Shown here: in pieces, positions 15,301 to 25,400 of the stretch | Numbering within the stretch: position 1 is the first letter of the stretch | Layout: the number at the start of each line of letters is the position of its first letter | NCBI RefSeq assembly: GCF_026151205.1 | Contig: NC_087080.1 | Span: forward strand, 4,007,096-4,071,095 | DNA from: Bolinopsis microptera | Lineage: Eukaryota; Ctenophora; Tentaculata; Lobata; Bolinopsidae | Direction of reading: 5' to 3' | Length of the DNA stretch: 64,000 nt | Position numbers and translations under genes: made by a program | The notes under the pieces: model-generated | The model's input: the letters and a program-made list of their open reading frames with translations, nothing else | Databases searched by the model: none | What the model was told of the DNA's origin: nothing

Positions 15301-16755
15301 GATATTTCTCTATGTTTATTATCCTCCTTTTCTACGTAAGGTGGGTAAATGTCATCTTTTAACGGGCATAATTGCAAATACGGTTGTTTTGTAAATTTAT
15401 TCTCTAATAAGGTTATTTTTTAAATTTCTGAAGAAAATTCGTTCGAGCAGCAGAATTATTACAAACATTATCATGTTATGGGATACTGATTTGATGCAGA
15501 TAAATCGATTTAGCTATACGCCACCAACAACTCATGATAAATATATAACATTATTCAAATATTTGCATAAATCATATTTGTTCTCAATATAATATTATTG
15601 ATAACGCTCACAGCCGTCAATTGCAGAATAAGCTGTAGTGACGTTCATTATACCTCTAGCAAAGATATGGAAACACGTTTTAGCTGCGTTGACTGTCGTT
15701 GTATCATTAGCTGTATGCTATAGCAGGTAATTTTAATGATTAATCTTAAAGTTTCATTGCGAATTTGGTGTGGAAACCGTTTAAATATCGAAATACCAGT
15801 TAATCTTGCCGAAAAATGCGTAAAATATGGAACGCGCGAAGACAATTTCACTGATGAGGGTGGCCACTGCCAGCTCATATATTTTTCGCGCGTCTTATAT
15901 ATAAATTAAATTAGCTAGCTTGATCGATCGAATTGTTTCATAGATCGATATCATGGCCCGCTCGAAATGAATTAATATTATATGTACCACCAGGCAGTGC
16001 CTGGCAGGCACCAGCTACACTTTTTTTAAACAATTAACAGCTGCAGTAAGTCTAAAATATATTTAGACTGTACAGCTATGTAGGTTACTTGGATTTACTC
16101 CCCTCAATCTACTCAACAGAGAGTTCTAATTACATACATTCCTCGACCAGGCATTATCTCAAGTACCACACCCAATCTCAAATATGTGCCGGCTTCTTAG
16201 TCGGCCTCGGAATTGGTGCTCTCTGGTTCATTCTATTGGAGAAATTCGCTGGTCCTTATTTCCCTATCATAGCAAGCATGTAAGTAAACTACTCACATCT
16301 ACTAATAAATTAGTTTTTCGATACTTGAATTTATTAGACCTATTTTACGGAATATGGAGATTCCTAAGATGAGCAACACTGTAATATTATTGATTCTCAA
16401 TATATTGATTTGATCATTGGCAAATTATTCTTATATTAATATTTTGTCTTCCTAGGCCTATATGTGAGATGCTACTTATTAAAGATTACTCCCTGATCCC
16501 GAACGCCCTGTGGTGTGAATATCACTGCATTAAGACTGAAATGAGGTGAGAACACATTCGCAAACTATTTAATTTTATTTAATCATTGTAAATATTGGAA
16601 TTTCTTTATCTTTTATTCTTCAAGAAAAGATGTGTACAAACCAATAGTTAAATTCTGACGATATTGCAGAACGTTGTAGTTTCAAGTTTGAATCAATAAG
16701 TATAACATGTTCCACCTTCAGGAGCCGCGCGAAGAAGTACATTAGACCTGAATAG
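1046..16755 (+). CDS. DOLPP1: Dolichyldiphosphatase (DOLPP1), complete, 8 exons
   Basis: This gene encodes the ER membrane enzyme that removes a phosphate from dolichyl diphosphate, recycling the carrier lipid for N-glycosylation. Exons: 1046-1100, 12539-12639, 13462-13550, 15251-15344 (or 15335), 15665-15726, 16151-16279, 16456-16545 and 16722-16755. All junctions are GT-AG and the phases match, giving about 217 aa (human about 238). Exon 1 reads WVPVTFTHIEYPKG, a family N-terminus. The three PAP2 phosphatase motifs are visible: K-x6-RP (KRIIAEPRP, exon 3), PSxH (GMPSAHSQF, exon 4) and SR-x5-H (SRHYLKYH, exons 5-6). The last motif is followed by Q where other PAP2 enzymes have D, as in DOLPP1. 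The end reads SLIPNALWCEY...KKYIRPE. Exon 2 and the later exons are rich in hydrophobic segments. The loop between exons 4 and 5 is about 9 residues shorter than in vertebrates; the exon 4 donor and exon 5 acceptor are the least certain boundaries. Confidence 0.93.
1968..2059. repeat. 46-bp direct duplication in DOLPP1 intron 1
   Basis: Two adjacent copies of a 46-bp unit begin at 1968 and 2014. Each carries TTCACCACAGGGGGAGGCC and a CA-rich stretch, then ends in TCTCTCTCCGG. The second copy is slightly diverged. Confidence 0.85.
2241..2792. repeat. 52-bp minisatellite with two spacer types
   Basis: The core CAACCACCTCTACAAGCCTG recurs every 52 bp (2471, 2523, 2575, 2627, 2679), and the earlier copies keep the same spacing. 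The last interval is 57 bp because of a 5-bp insertion. The first copies carry the spacer AATGAGATGGTAAAGCTTG and the later ones CTAGTGCCAGCTGTTCCTTG, with one switch near 2500. About 11 copies are present. The array lies in DOLPP1 intron 1. Confidence 0.92.
3124..3208. repeat. Imperfect inverted repeat (hairpin)
   Basis: The left arm (3124-3149) contains TTTTAAGAGAAAAGATGTA. The right arm (3177-3208) is its imperfect reverse complement, with extra bases near its outer end. The loop is AT-rich. It is a small fold-back sequence in DOLPP1 intron 1, perhaps a MITE remnant. Confidence 0.6.
3950..4857 (+). mobile_element. 5'-truncated LINE (non-LTR retrotransposon), RT C-terminal part
   Basis: The frame contains DLDYADDIAGMDD at about 4012-4050, which is the YADD catalytic box of a non-LTR reverse transcriptase. 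After it come GLKMNAKKTE, QFTYLGAKITSDG and ILTYGCEIW (thumb and after), then RLRWFGHVSRM and the basic GKRSRGRPRKS, and the frame stops at 4857. Fingers, most of the palm and any endonuclease are missing, so the copy is 5'-truncated, as is usual for incomplete target-primed reverse transcription. The remaining frame of about 300 codons is open, suggesting a fairly young insertion. It sits in sense orientation in DOLPP1 intron 1. The exact clade cannot be assigned by eye. Confidence 0.9.
4858..6270. other. DOLPP1 intron 1 between LINE and satellite
   Basis: The first part may be 3' UTR of the LINE, but no poly-A tail or target duplication is clear. The rest is non-coding intron sequence with one small inverted-repeat element at 5518-5591. 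Confidence 0.5.
5518..5591. repeat. 74-bp inverted-repeat element with two CACGTG boxes
   Basis: Perfect 12-bp terminal inverted repeats (GGGTCGTTGTAA / TTACAACGACCC) enclose two direct copies of TCACGTGATCAG, each with a palindromic CACGTG. It may be a tiny MITE. Whether bHLH factors bind the CACGTG sites is unknown. Confidence 0.6.
6271..9700. repeat. 21-bp satellite array, about 163 copies
   Basis: The unit is GTAGACTGTGTTAGTTGTCT plus G, repeated over 3.43 kb. The left part (6271 to about 8180) is almost perfectly homogeneous, with one TTAG to TCAG variant near 6410. The right part (8180-9700) is peppered with variants (GACCGG, GTTATC, GTTCTC, GTCCGG, GTCAGT). A single-base deletion at about 8183 marks the border. 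The unit length is a multiple of three and two minus-strand frames lack stops, so a long repetitive frame exists there, but it is very probably not a gene. Confidence 0.97.
9821..9973. mobile_element. MITE-like element with ACAGTAAAACCCTGA termini
   Basis: Perfect 15-bp terminal inverted repeats (9821-9835 and 9959-9973) bound a 153-bp insertion with no coding capacity. The interior contains ATCCGCGGTAAAT and GGTTCGCGGTGAATTGGGG. Related interior sequence recurs reversed at 28507-28640 and, more weakly, at 19052-19145, so this is a dispersed family. Confidence 0.7.
10635..10758. repeat. Fold-back element with GGTCGACC termini and CCTCGG repeats
   Basis: Perfect 12-bp terminal repeats, CAAGGGTCGACC and GGTCGACCCTTG, enclose several CCTCGG/CCGAGG motifs, including the internal hairpin CCTCGGTTTTACCGAGG. 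GC content is higher than in the surrounding intron. No protein is encoded. Confidence 0.65.
10941..11042. repeat. 51-bp tandem duplication
   Basis: Two nearly identical 51-bp copies begin at 10941 and 10992. Each includes GCTTCCACTCTCATTCTAAC and ATAAAGATACGGTCTGTCAC. They lie in DOLPP1 intron 1. Confidence 0.9.
11083..11180. repeat. GTGTACCTAGT short tandem repeat
   Basis: Irregular tandem copies of an 8-11 bp motif, GTGTACCTAGT and shortened forms, run for about 100 bp. A CT-rich microsatellite follows near 11385-11405. Confidence 0.8.
12266..12300. repeat. (TG)n microsatellite
   Basis: About 14 uninterrupted GT dinucleotides followed by an ATGTGT interruption, in DOLPP1 intron 1 about 240 bp before exon 2. 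Confidence 0.95.
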
Positions 16756-18901
16756 ACAAAAACGAAGAATGCTTTCAGATTCACGTTCTACTCAAAATAA
16801 TGAAAGACTAGAATTAGAGAATTTTAGCGAATTTATTGATATTAATAGCTATTGCTTTAGTACACGGAAAAAGGATGTTTTGTTTTTGAGTGATTAAAGG
16901 ACCACAAATATGTATTTACCACGTTTATTTTAACTTTTTAGCCATGAGTATGATCATAGATGTTCTGTTCTTGTGTTTGAAGTTTCGGAAACCAAAGCTT
17001 ATAGTAGTTATTTTGTGTGGGGCTTTTTACAAGAATCAGTTTTATTAATATCTGGTTGAACTTTTTATTTCTAGTATCGTTATGAGCAGTTTGTTTTGGA
17101 ATTCTAGGGCTTCGTTTTACTATTTATATTCCCGTTTTTTAGTTTATACTTTACGAATCCTTTATAACTGCCATTAAATGCAAAGGTTTAGAATTTTAGA
17201 TACTAGCTGAAAAAGCTGGAGAACATTTGAAGAGTGATCTTCACAAAATCGTACTTTCGTATCATTTATTAACTGCGTTTTTCTTAGTCTAGTTTAACCA
17301 TATTTAATAAATAGAAAGTCGTAAAATCAAAAAAAACACAACCATTTGGATTGGACATATTAAAATAAATCGTATTAAGAACAGTTTGTTACAATTTGAA
17401 TTCACATTTCTCTTCCACAATTCCGCCGTTTATAACCAGGTCCTCAACGTTGATAAATTCAGCTTTATGTCCGCTGATCAGGAATGCATAAATTCTAAGA
17501 CCTTTATTGACACTAAACTCGTTTACTCTAATATTCTGACAAACAACCCATCAAGTGTGATATTATCAGGAAATATGCAAACATAATGTGAATAAAAATA
17601 ACTCTGTAATGTGCTCATCATGGTATTTCGCACAGGTATTCGCTACCTAATTGTAACTAAATAAACTGGGTCAGCTAGCAGAGTTGAAACTTATTATATA
17701 TTATTTTATTGATTTCTTCGCATCGGTAACTTGTCAATTAACGATAACGCGAACACAAAAAACTGCTCATTTACTAGAAAAATACAAAAATTGGCCCAGG
17801 TCAATATCATTAAAAATATGTCGTATATTATTATATCTGGGTGAAATATGTCATGGTTTTTATCACCCGATGGGGCATTTTTGGGCCCCACAATGATCCA
17901 AATTGGCAAAGCCCGATCCAGGGGGACAAAGCCTGCTACAGGCGAGTCCTAGAAAAATTTATTAAAAAATTCTTAACTTTTTTGATATAATTTTTCAAAC
18001 ACAAGGATATTTTTTATATGATATCCCCCGTCAGATATTTAGATCCATGTCAAATATGCGCTCATCTGATCAAATATGCGGGGACGTTTTTCATGTCAAG
18101 TTTTGCCTGTAAAATACAGGTAAAAATATGCGTGAACTTTCTCAGATATTTGTAAATCATGACATGATGTCAAGATTTCGGATGTCATGATTTCGGATGT
18201 CATGAAAATATCAAAATATTCGCAAAATTTTTTCAAGAAATTTTTTCGAAAAAATTTTTTTAAAAAGGAATTCTGTAATCAACTATTTGTGAAATTAAAT
18301 TAATTTGTAACAAAATTTAACAATAATTTTGTTATGTCGTGGTTTTCCTTCGAAATATGTCGTATATTAATATGCGAAATATGTAATGATATTGACCTGG
18401 GAAAATTGGTTGACTGAAATACCTTAAATGGAACAAACGAAAATTGCCCCGACCTTGCCTTGGTCTATCTTCACAACCTAAAATTGAAAAGGCCAGTTCA
18501 AAAAGGGACGAGGTATCCTCCCCTTTCCTCAAATGGTAAAATCGCCAAATAACATAATCATTCGGCCTCCCCAATTCTATTATAATTCCATTTAAAACTT
18601 ATGATGCAAAATCGTAAACAAATCAATCGTTGACTAGCAACCTCATTCTTATCATTTAATTACACATTATTAAGAGATTCACATTTAAAAGAAATTTTAA
18701 AATTAGGTCTAAACCATGCCTAGTAAAAGACCATGCCGGTACAAAATCGATGCCAACTTAAATTCGACTCAACACACTATTTATGTACATTCCACTTGGT
18801 GTTTTCTCATTCCAGACTCTCTCGATTTGAACAACACTATACACAGGGTACACGGTACACAAATACATCCACCAGGCACTTGGTGCATGAACACTGAATG
18901 A
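16756..18901. other. Tail-to-tail intergenic region between DOLPP1 and GAK
   Basis: About 2.1 kb separates the stop codons of two convergent genes, so both 3' UTRs and poly-A sites must lie here. I see AT-rich non-coding sequence and one inverted-repeat element at 17790-18409. No poly-A signal can be assigned with confidence. Confidence 0.6.
17790..18409. mobile_element. Non-autonomous inverted-repeat element, about 620 bp
   Basis: The left end carries CCCAGGTCAATATCATTA (from 17795) and the right end its exact reverse complement (to about 18401). The arms extend imperfectly inward through AATATGTCGTATATTA. The interior has repeated ATTTCGGATGTCATGA and GTCAAATATGCG-like motifs and no coding frame. 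It looks like a MITE-type DNA element between the two genes. Confidence 0.6.
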
Positions 18902-19459
18902 TTACTGCAGTTCCGCCTCCTCGAAGGCGGTGTAGGCGTCGTTTAGCTCAGTTTGTATTGCTACAGATAAGTCTTCGTGGTCTGTTCCGATTTGCTGATA
19001 TGGAAGAAGAAAGTTAAAATCGGTAGTACTACAAAATACCTCTTACAATCTGTGAAGAAAGGGAACAACTGCGGTAAATCGAGACTAGGTAAATCGAGAC
19101 TAGGTAAATCGAGACTTGCAGTGTAGTATTAATTGGGGTGTACTATAACTTAAATTAAGCAATATTGATAACTACATAATAATATAAAACAAATATTTAT
19201 TTATAAGAAAGGGAAGATTGGATAGCAATGAATACTTGTAGAACAATAAATCAAACAGAACAATAAATAAAACAGAACGAACCTTGTCAGGGTGAACAAC
19301 CCGGCTGGCGTTTCTGTACATTTTCTTAACTTGATTTGGTTCTATCATGAGATGCATGCCCGGTTTAGGCCACCTATCTTCACCGTCCCATAACACATCA
19401 CCCAGCGTAGATAGGAGAGCTCGGATATTACCTTCTTTTCCTCGCAACCAGTCCATTAT
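18902..19459 (-). CDS. GAK: GAK J domain, last two exons
   Basis: Exon 19459-19283 encodes IMDWLRGKEGNIRALLSTLG and then VLWDG, ending in RVVHPDK. HPD is the Hsc70-stimulating motif of J proteins. The last exon (18994-18902) reads QIGTDHEDLSVAIQTELNDA and then YTAFEEAELQ before the TAA. A phase-0 intron directly follows HPDK. Confidence 0.96.
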
Positions 19460-22400
19460 CTGCCAAGAGAATACGTTAGAGAATACTGTTTTTATAGGCC
19501 AAATAGATAGAATTTCTGGGTAATTAACAGCTATTGACCTCCATTTTGGGCCGTGGTCCTGTGCAAAAACCATAAGCAAATTTGTATCCCAGCCCTAATG
19601 TGAAATCACAAATTGTACCTTAAAACATGAAACTCGCACTAGATGTAAACGTAAGCTCAATGAAGATGAGTACGGAACGTAACCCTACCTTTAGCTTGAC
19701 CGGGTCTGTCGTCCTCTCCAGTTCTTCTCTCCTTTGTTCCATGAGAGTTGCTTTAGGAGCGGCGGCGTGGGAGGTGAACTTCTGTCCTGATAACAGGTCT
19801 CCAAAAGCATCTTTTGAAGCAGATGAAGTGTGCTGTTGCCAGGGCTTTTCGTTACCGAATACTGAACCTATGAGGAACATTCTTCAGCTTGATTGTCTAA
19901 ACAAATGTGTACTTATCTTATTGCATGTGTAAATTATTTAGTTATTTGTTGTGAACCTGAATAAAGATTCCATTACTAAGCTGCTTGAAAATGTAAGCCG
20001 TAAATCTGAAAAATGTAAAGTCCAATATTACTGCATCTGGTGGTTTGATTTTGTATGCGAAATAAGATATACTTGTGTGTATCATGGACAGTTGAAGTGT
20101 TCTTTAAGCCCACACACCAGTTTTTCGTTAAATAACCTGTGATGTGATAAAACTAAACAAGAGTATAAACTTGAACCATACCCCCTGACAAACAAAACAT
20201 AAACTGACAGTCTTCTTCAACACTCAACAGTGTCAAACTAAATTAGTGGAGTTCGGTACTCGGTAGATCAATCATTTGATTCGATTTGACTGCAGCAATA
20301 TATGTATAATACACATTTGTATTGAAATATTTCTACCACTACCACTACTACATGTACAGTAACTTATTTTCTGTTTTATGGCTCACGCATCTCCTTGAGT
20401 CAGCAAAATCAAAAGGCAAGGACAAGGCTATGTCAAATTTTCCAAACAACGTTGGTTGTGAATACTTTAATCATCACAGCCACGGGAACATAGAGATAAT
20501 ACTGGAGGATGGGGAGAAACTGAAGGTGAACTCAATCGTGCTGGCTATGAACAGTCCAGTCCTAAAGGCAATGATAGAGGAAAACCATCGAACCACGATA
20601 GAAATGGACGATTTCGGATCGACTGCCTGCCGAATTTTCATAAGAGGATTTTATGTCAGACTGAAAGGATTTTATGGGGGAGTTAAGTCTATTACGAGGG
20701 AAACATTCAGAGATTTGAGCAAGATGGCATATACCCTTACAGTTTACTGGGTTCAAGAAGAGTGCTTTGAATTCTTTTTGGAATTAACCAAATCACTCAA
20801 AACCGCTGAAGACGAAAAGTACTTATTGGAAGAAGCAATAGCTGCCAAGATTTACGACAAGGATTCCAGATATTTGGAAACTCTGGTCGAAAAGAAGGCG
20901 TCTTTGCTTGCGCAGAGCTCACAAAATTTCGAAGGAATGCTTGAAAATCTGGAGAATTTGTCTTTAGATCATCTCGATTTCCTCATAAGGGTTGCCAATA
21001 AAAGTCACGGAAATTACGTCCATATTGTAAGATACCAAGGGTACAAAGAATATCGTCTGTTTATTGTAGAGAAGGTCACAGAGCACATAAAGAAACTAGA
21101 AGAAATGGATAAAAACACAAGATATACGTTAAAACATCTTAAATTTACTGAGTGTGACAACTCTAAAACTGAAGTTGAAAGACATTTCCATTATAGCAAT
21201 AAGGAAGGTTATACCGAGGAGTGGCCTCCATTAGAAAGCTCTAACATAAATCAAGGTGGACCAGAGAGAGATCGATCAAATGTTTTCAAAGAGGCTGTAA
21301 GAAAGATGTTTACAAGACTGATGGAGATGAGTGATATATCAGCAGAAGATCTCAAGTTGGTCCTGAGACTATCCTTAACGTCTGGTATTTAAGCGTGAAA
21401 TATTAAAGATATGCAATTCAAGTGATCACAAAGAATATGTGGATTGGTTAGTTTTTACATGAGTCTGCGACTCTGCATTTCGGTAACATTTTTTTTCATT
21501 AAAAAAAAATAATTTAAAAAGCTTTTAATAAAAAGCTTTTAACGTTAATTGTTATTCATTATTATTATAGGCTGTTAAACATATTATAAGTTGTAAACAT
21601 AAGCTTTAAAAAGCTACTTAGCATTAAAATTGCTTTTTACTCGTTAAAAATATGAAAGTATGCATTCGTAGATGCAGCTGCATGATAAATCTTGCAGAAC
21701 AGAGTGTAGTAGTTCAATAACAAAGTTTAAAGTTAACTTCATGTCAAATTATTGCGGTCCAGAATGATTGGACACAAGCTGCGCGCGACTAAGAAACATA
21801 TTACCACATACCAGAAGCATGAGTTGAAGCGAAATAATTAGGACGAGAGGAATAGGAAGGCTGATGTGATTGGGTGGTGGGTCTGGGTTGTTGGTAGGGT
21901 GTTGGGTTCGGAGCCATTGGTGTGGTTGAGGCCGCTGGCTTGTCGAAATGTATCTGTAGTTTAGTAAGGTTTAGAAACGTGAACAAATTGAATAAATTGA
22001 AACATTTTACAATAGTTGCGATGTATTGTTAATTCAAAACAAGTTCGATCATATAAACCTTTAAACATTACGGTTGTGAGATGGTACCTGGGCAGTCTTA
22101 GAATCCAGACGGAAGTCTGAGAAAGGGTCGTTAGTCTTGCGGTTGAGACTGGGTGAGTTACGGGGGGAGACGTTACGAGATCTGCTTCCGACCGGACTGC
22201 TGCTCCCACTTAATGATGTAGCACCTGCAGGGTGGAGAGAACGTGTAAATTAACTTTTAGAGCTCAACTTGTTATTACTGAATAAGCATTAAGCAGAAAA
22301 GCGGCGATATTTGATGTTAGATTAACGGTTCTTGGTTAAAATCTATCAATAATATCGATGGAAAACTTGATACTTGATACTGCAACTGTACTGGAGTCTG

Positions 22401-25400
22401 AACTAACCGAGTTTCTGAGGGCGAATAGGAGAAGGAATGTGGTTAGATGTGAAGCTCTGAGACTTTGGTTGAGCGGGGGTTAAGAAGGGGTCTTGTGGTT
22501 GCATGGTTGGTTGTGGGGGTGCCGAGGCCATCGGTAAACTGGCTCCGAACGGATCAAACATTTGCATAGTTGGTGCGGCCTGTGGGGAACAAAACAAATC
22601 AGATGTAAATGAGACAGTGATTAATTAATCGTCATCGCTGTTCGTGCAGCTATAAATCATTAATACGGGGAGTGCTTCAAGCCTGTCAAACTGAAAGGAA
22701 AAACTGTTGGCAGTGTTCGAGCAAAACGTACGGCGGGTGTAGGTTTCGATTCTTGAGCGGCTACTTTAGGCCTTCCGAGCATATCAAAGCTGTCGATCAA
22801 ATCGTCAGCATCACCCTTTATATCCATGAGATTAATGCTCTGGTTACGTTGGTGCCCGGGACTTGGGGCGGCTTTAGGTGCTGAGGGTACTGGAGCTGGA
22901 GCTGGAGCTGCGGCGAAGAAGTTCGAGAAATCGTCATTATTAGACGAGACAGTTTGCGCTGAAAATTGTTTTGTTATAGCAACTGGTGGGGAACGTCCTC
23001 AAGAATAAATCAGTCGACGAAGTCCACATAAATCTTTGATTTTAAATTATATAATAAATATAACAGTAATTGAACAGTGTTCAATTACACCCGAAGACTG
23101 AATTTACTGACTCAGATTTCAAAAAAATAGGAGAAACCACGAAATATACTCAGTCCTTACCAGGTGCAGATGGTCTGGCCGGAGCTTTACCTCCCATCTC
23201 AGCTAAGTTTGGGGCACTGTTACTCTGAACCATACTGGTAGTTGCAGAGGGAGCGAGGAAGTCCAGTAAAACGTTATTCTCGTGTTTGCTGGGAGATTTT
23301 CTTGAAATTGGATCAGACATTGGGGTTGGTTTGTCTTCGGCTACACTTCCCATCAGGTTGATCAATTTGTCTTCACTGTAATTTTTGAAGGATTGGAGTT
23401 CATAGATTTTTGAGTTTTATTTGTATACTTTATCAAATAATTTGACGTATCAATCATAAAATATTAATATAATATAATTATTATATTAATAATTAGTTGT
23501 TGCTTGGTTTCCCAAGGAATGCTCAACTGCAAATAAACAGGAGCATTATATTTCAAACAAAGAGATACACTCAAATAGGCGGGTATACGAGCTGTTTCAT
23601 GATAAAATGTAGAAAACAATACCTATCATCAATGATGATTGGTATTGTTTTCTACAATTCTACAATTCATGAAACGGTTCATATGCCCGCCTATTTAATT
23701 ATTATATTATAAATATAAAAGGAGTACACGAATATTTGAATATACATCTTATATTTAAATGCAATCTTGGACTCAGAATGCAAGGACTCACGTTTGACTA
23801 TTTTCATATTCATCGAAAGAATCTTCCAGTTCATCTTCATAGACGATATCCTTAGGTTTTGTCTTAGCATTTACACTTGACACGCTGGAATGTCGAGAGT
23901 CCGCCTTTTTAAATCCTGCAAAAATAACCGACAATGTCACATAATTCTATTAATACATTTTTGAATCCAGCGACAAATATCATACAACTTTATTTGCTAT
24001 CTATAATAAATTGGGGTCCTTTAAAGGTATAAATGGTGGGCACGAATAACAAAAACATGAAACAAAACAAAACCACTAGATCTCCCCGATTATAATGCAA
24101 AAATCAGGTATGGTGGTGGTCTGATCAGGGAGAATCTTCATAAATAAAATATCTTAAATACTGTAGGAAACAAACTAAGGAACAGTATTGTGATATATTT
24201 GAAAATTTACCTTTGTCGGCTGTCTTGCTCATGATCCTATTGAATTCCTCATTATTGCTACAACACACCGGCGGTTTTATACCCAGGGACGAGGTGTTTA
24301 TATTGTACGGTTTGTCACGTGACGGGCTGTTCCCTTGAACTGATAACGATATTGAAACGACGAAGGTTTCCTCAAATTTAGATTCGTTTCGTCCTATTCC
24401 ATCCAGTCGGGACCTGAAAAGAGTTGCATAGTTTCTACATTCCATTTTATATCCGAAACATTCCTCATCAAAAACCTGTCAAATGTTTACAGGAAATTCC
24501 AAAATAACAATGAAAGGAGACATACTTAGGCAGTCTCAAAGAAGCGCACTCCGGATCCAAAAAGGAAGTATTGAAACAGATTTGGAACATCTTGATGGCA
24601 GACATTTTTCCTCCGATAAAGTTGCGCGCGTGGTACACGACTACTCTGATATCTCCACTAACTCCCATGTTTATAGACAAGTCTATCACCCCGTCTTCTG
24701 GTGAGTACGTCCTGGAATAAGTGATGTGTAGTTACTTGTAAACAATAAACATCTTTATATTATAATCAGTTATTCTTCACCCGGAAGCTCGATCTTACTA
24801 ATTTCATACAATCGACCATCGTGAACAACTCATCATGCCAATATAATTATACCAATCACCATTTTGCAGGTCTATTTACCTCATGACATCAGGTTCTCGC
24901 AGAGTTGATAAAATCTTCTTTCCGTTTTCAAACACCTCCAGAAAGGGTTTGCAGTTCGACCTGTAAATAAAAAGTGGACATTACCGAATCAATTTGAGAG
25001 CGGCACTGGATATGTAGCCTGTGAGGTCATCAGGTGGCTGAATCTATTTTGGGACTAATAGTCGGTTGTGCTCCTACCTTTCATTCGGCTCCTGGAGCCG
25101 CCGTCTAATATAGTTAGAGCAGCACAATCTTTAAAGGGATAAACCATTACATATTTTGTAACATATTATTACGGTCCCCTCACAATATAATATACTGTTA
25201 AATACTGTACCTGTTTACACTGAAGAGAGGGACGGAGGAAAGGGAGAGGTCAACAAGTATAACAGTGCTGGTGTGAGTTTGAAGAGTGGTGTTGTACAGC
25301 ATTGACTCTACGTACTCCACGTACCTGGAATATCACAAAGGTTTACTAATATTTCATTTAATTTCTAGCTCGAAACTTGAACTTAAAATGTACCTAGAGT

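Noticed and set aside
19627-19932. 101-codon + frame opposite a GAK exon
   Set aside because: Shadow of the GAK exon at 19689-19867 on the other strand.
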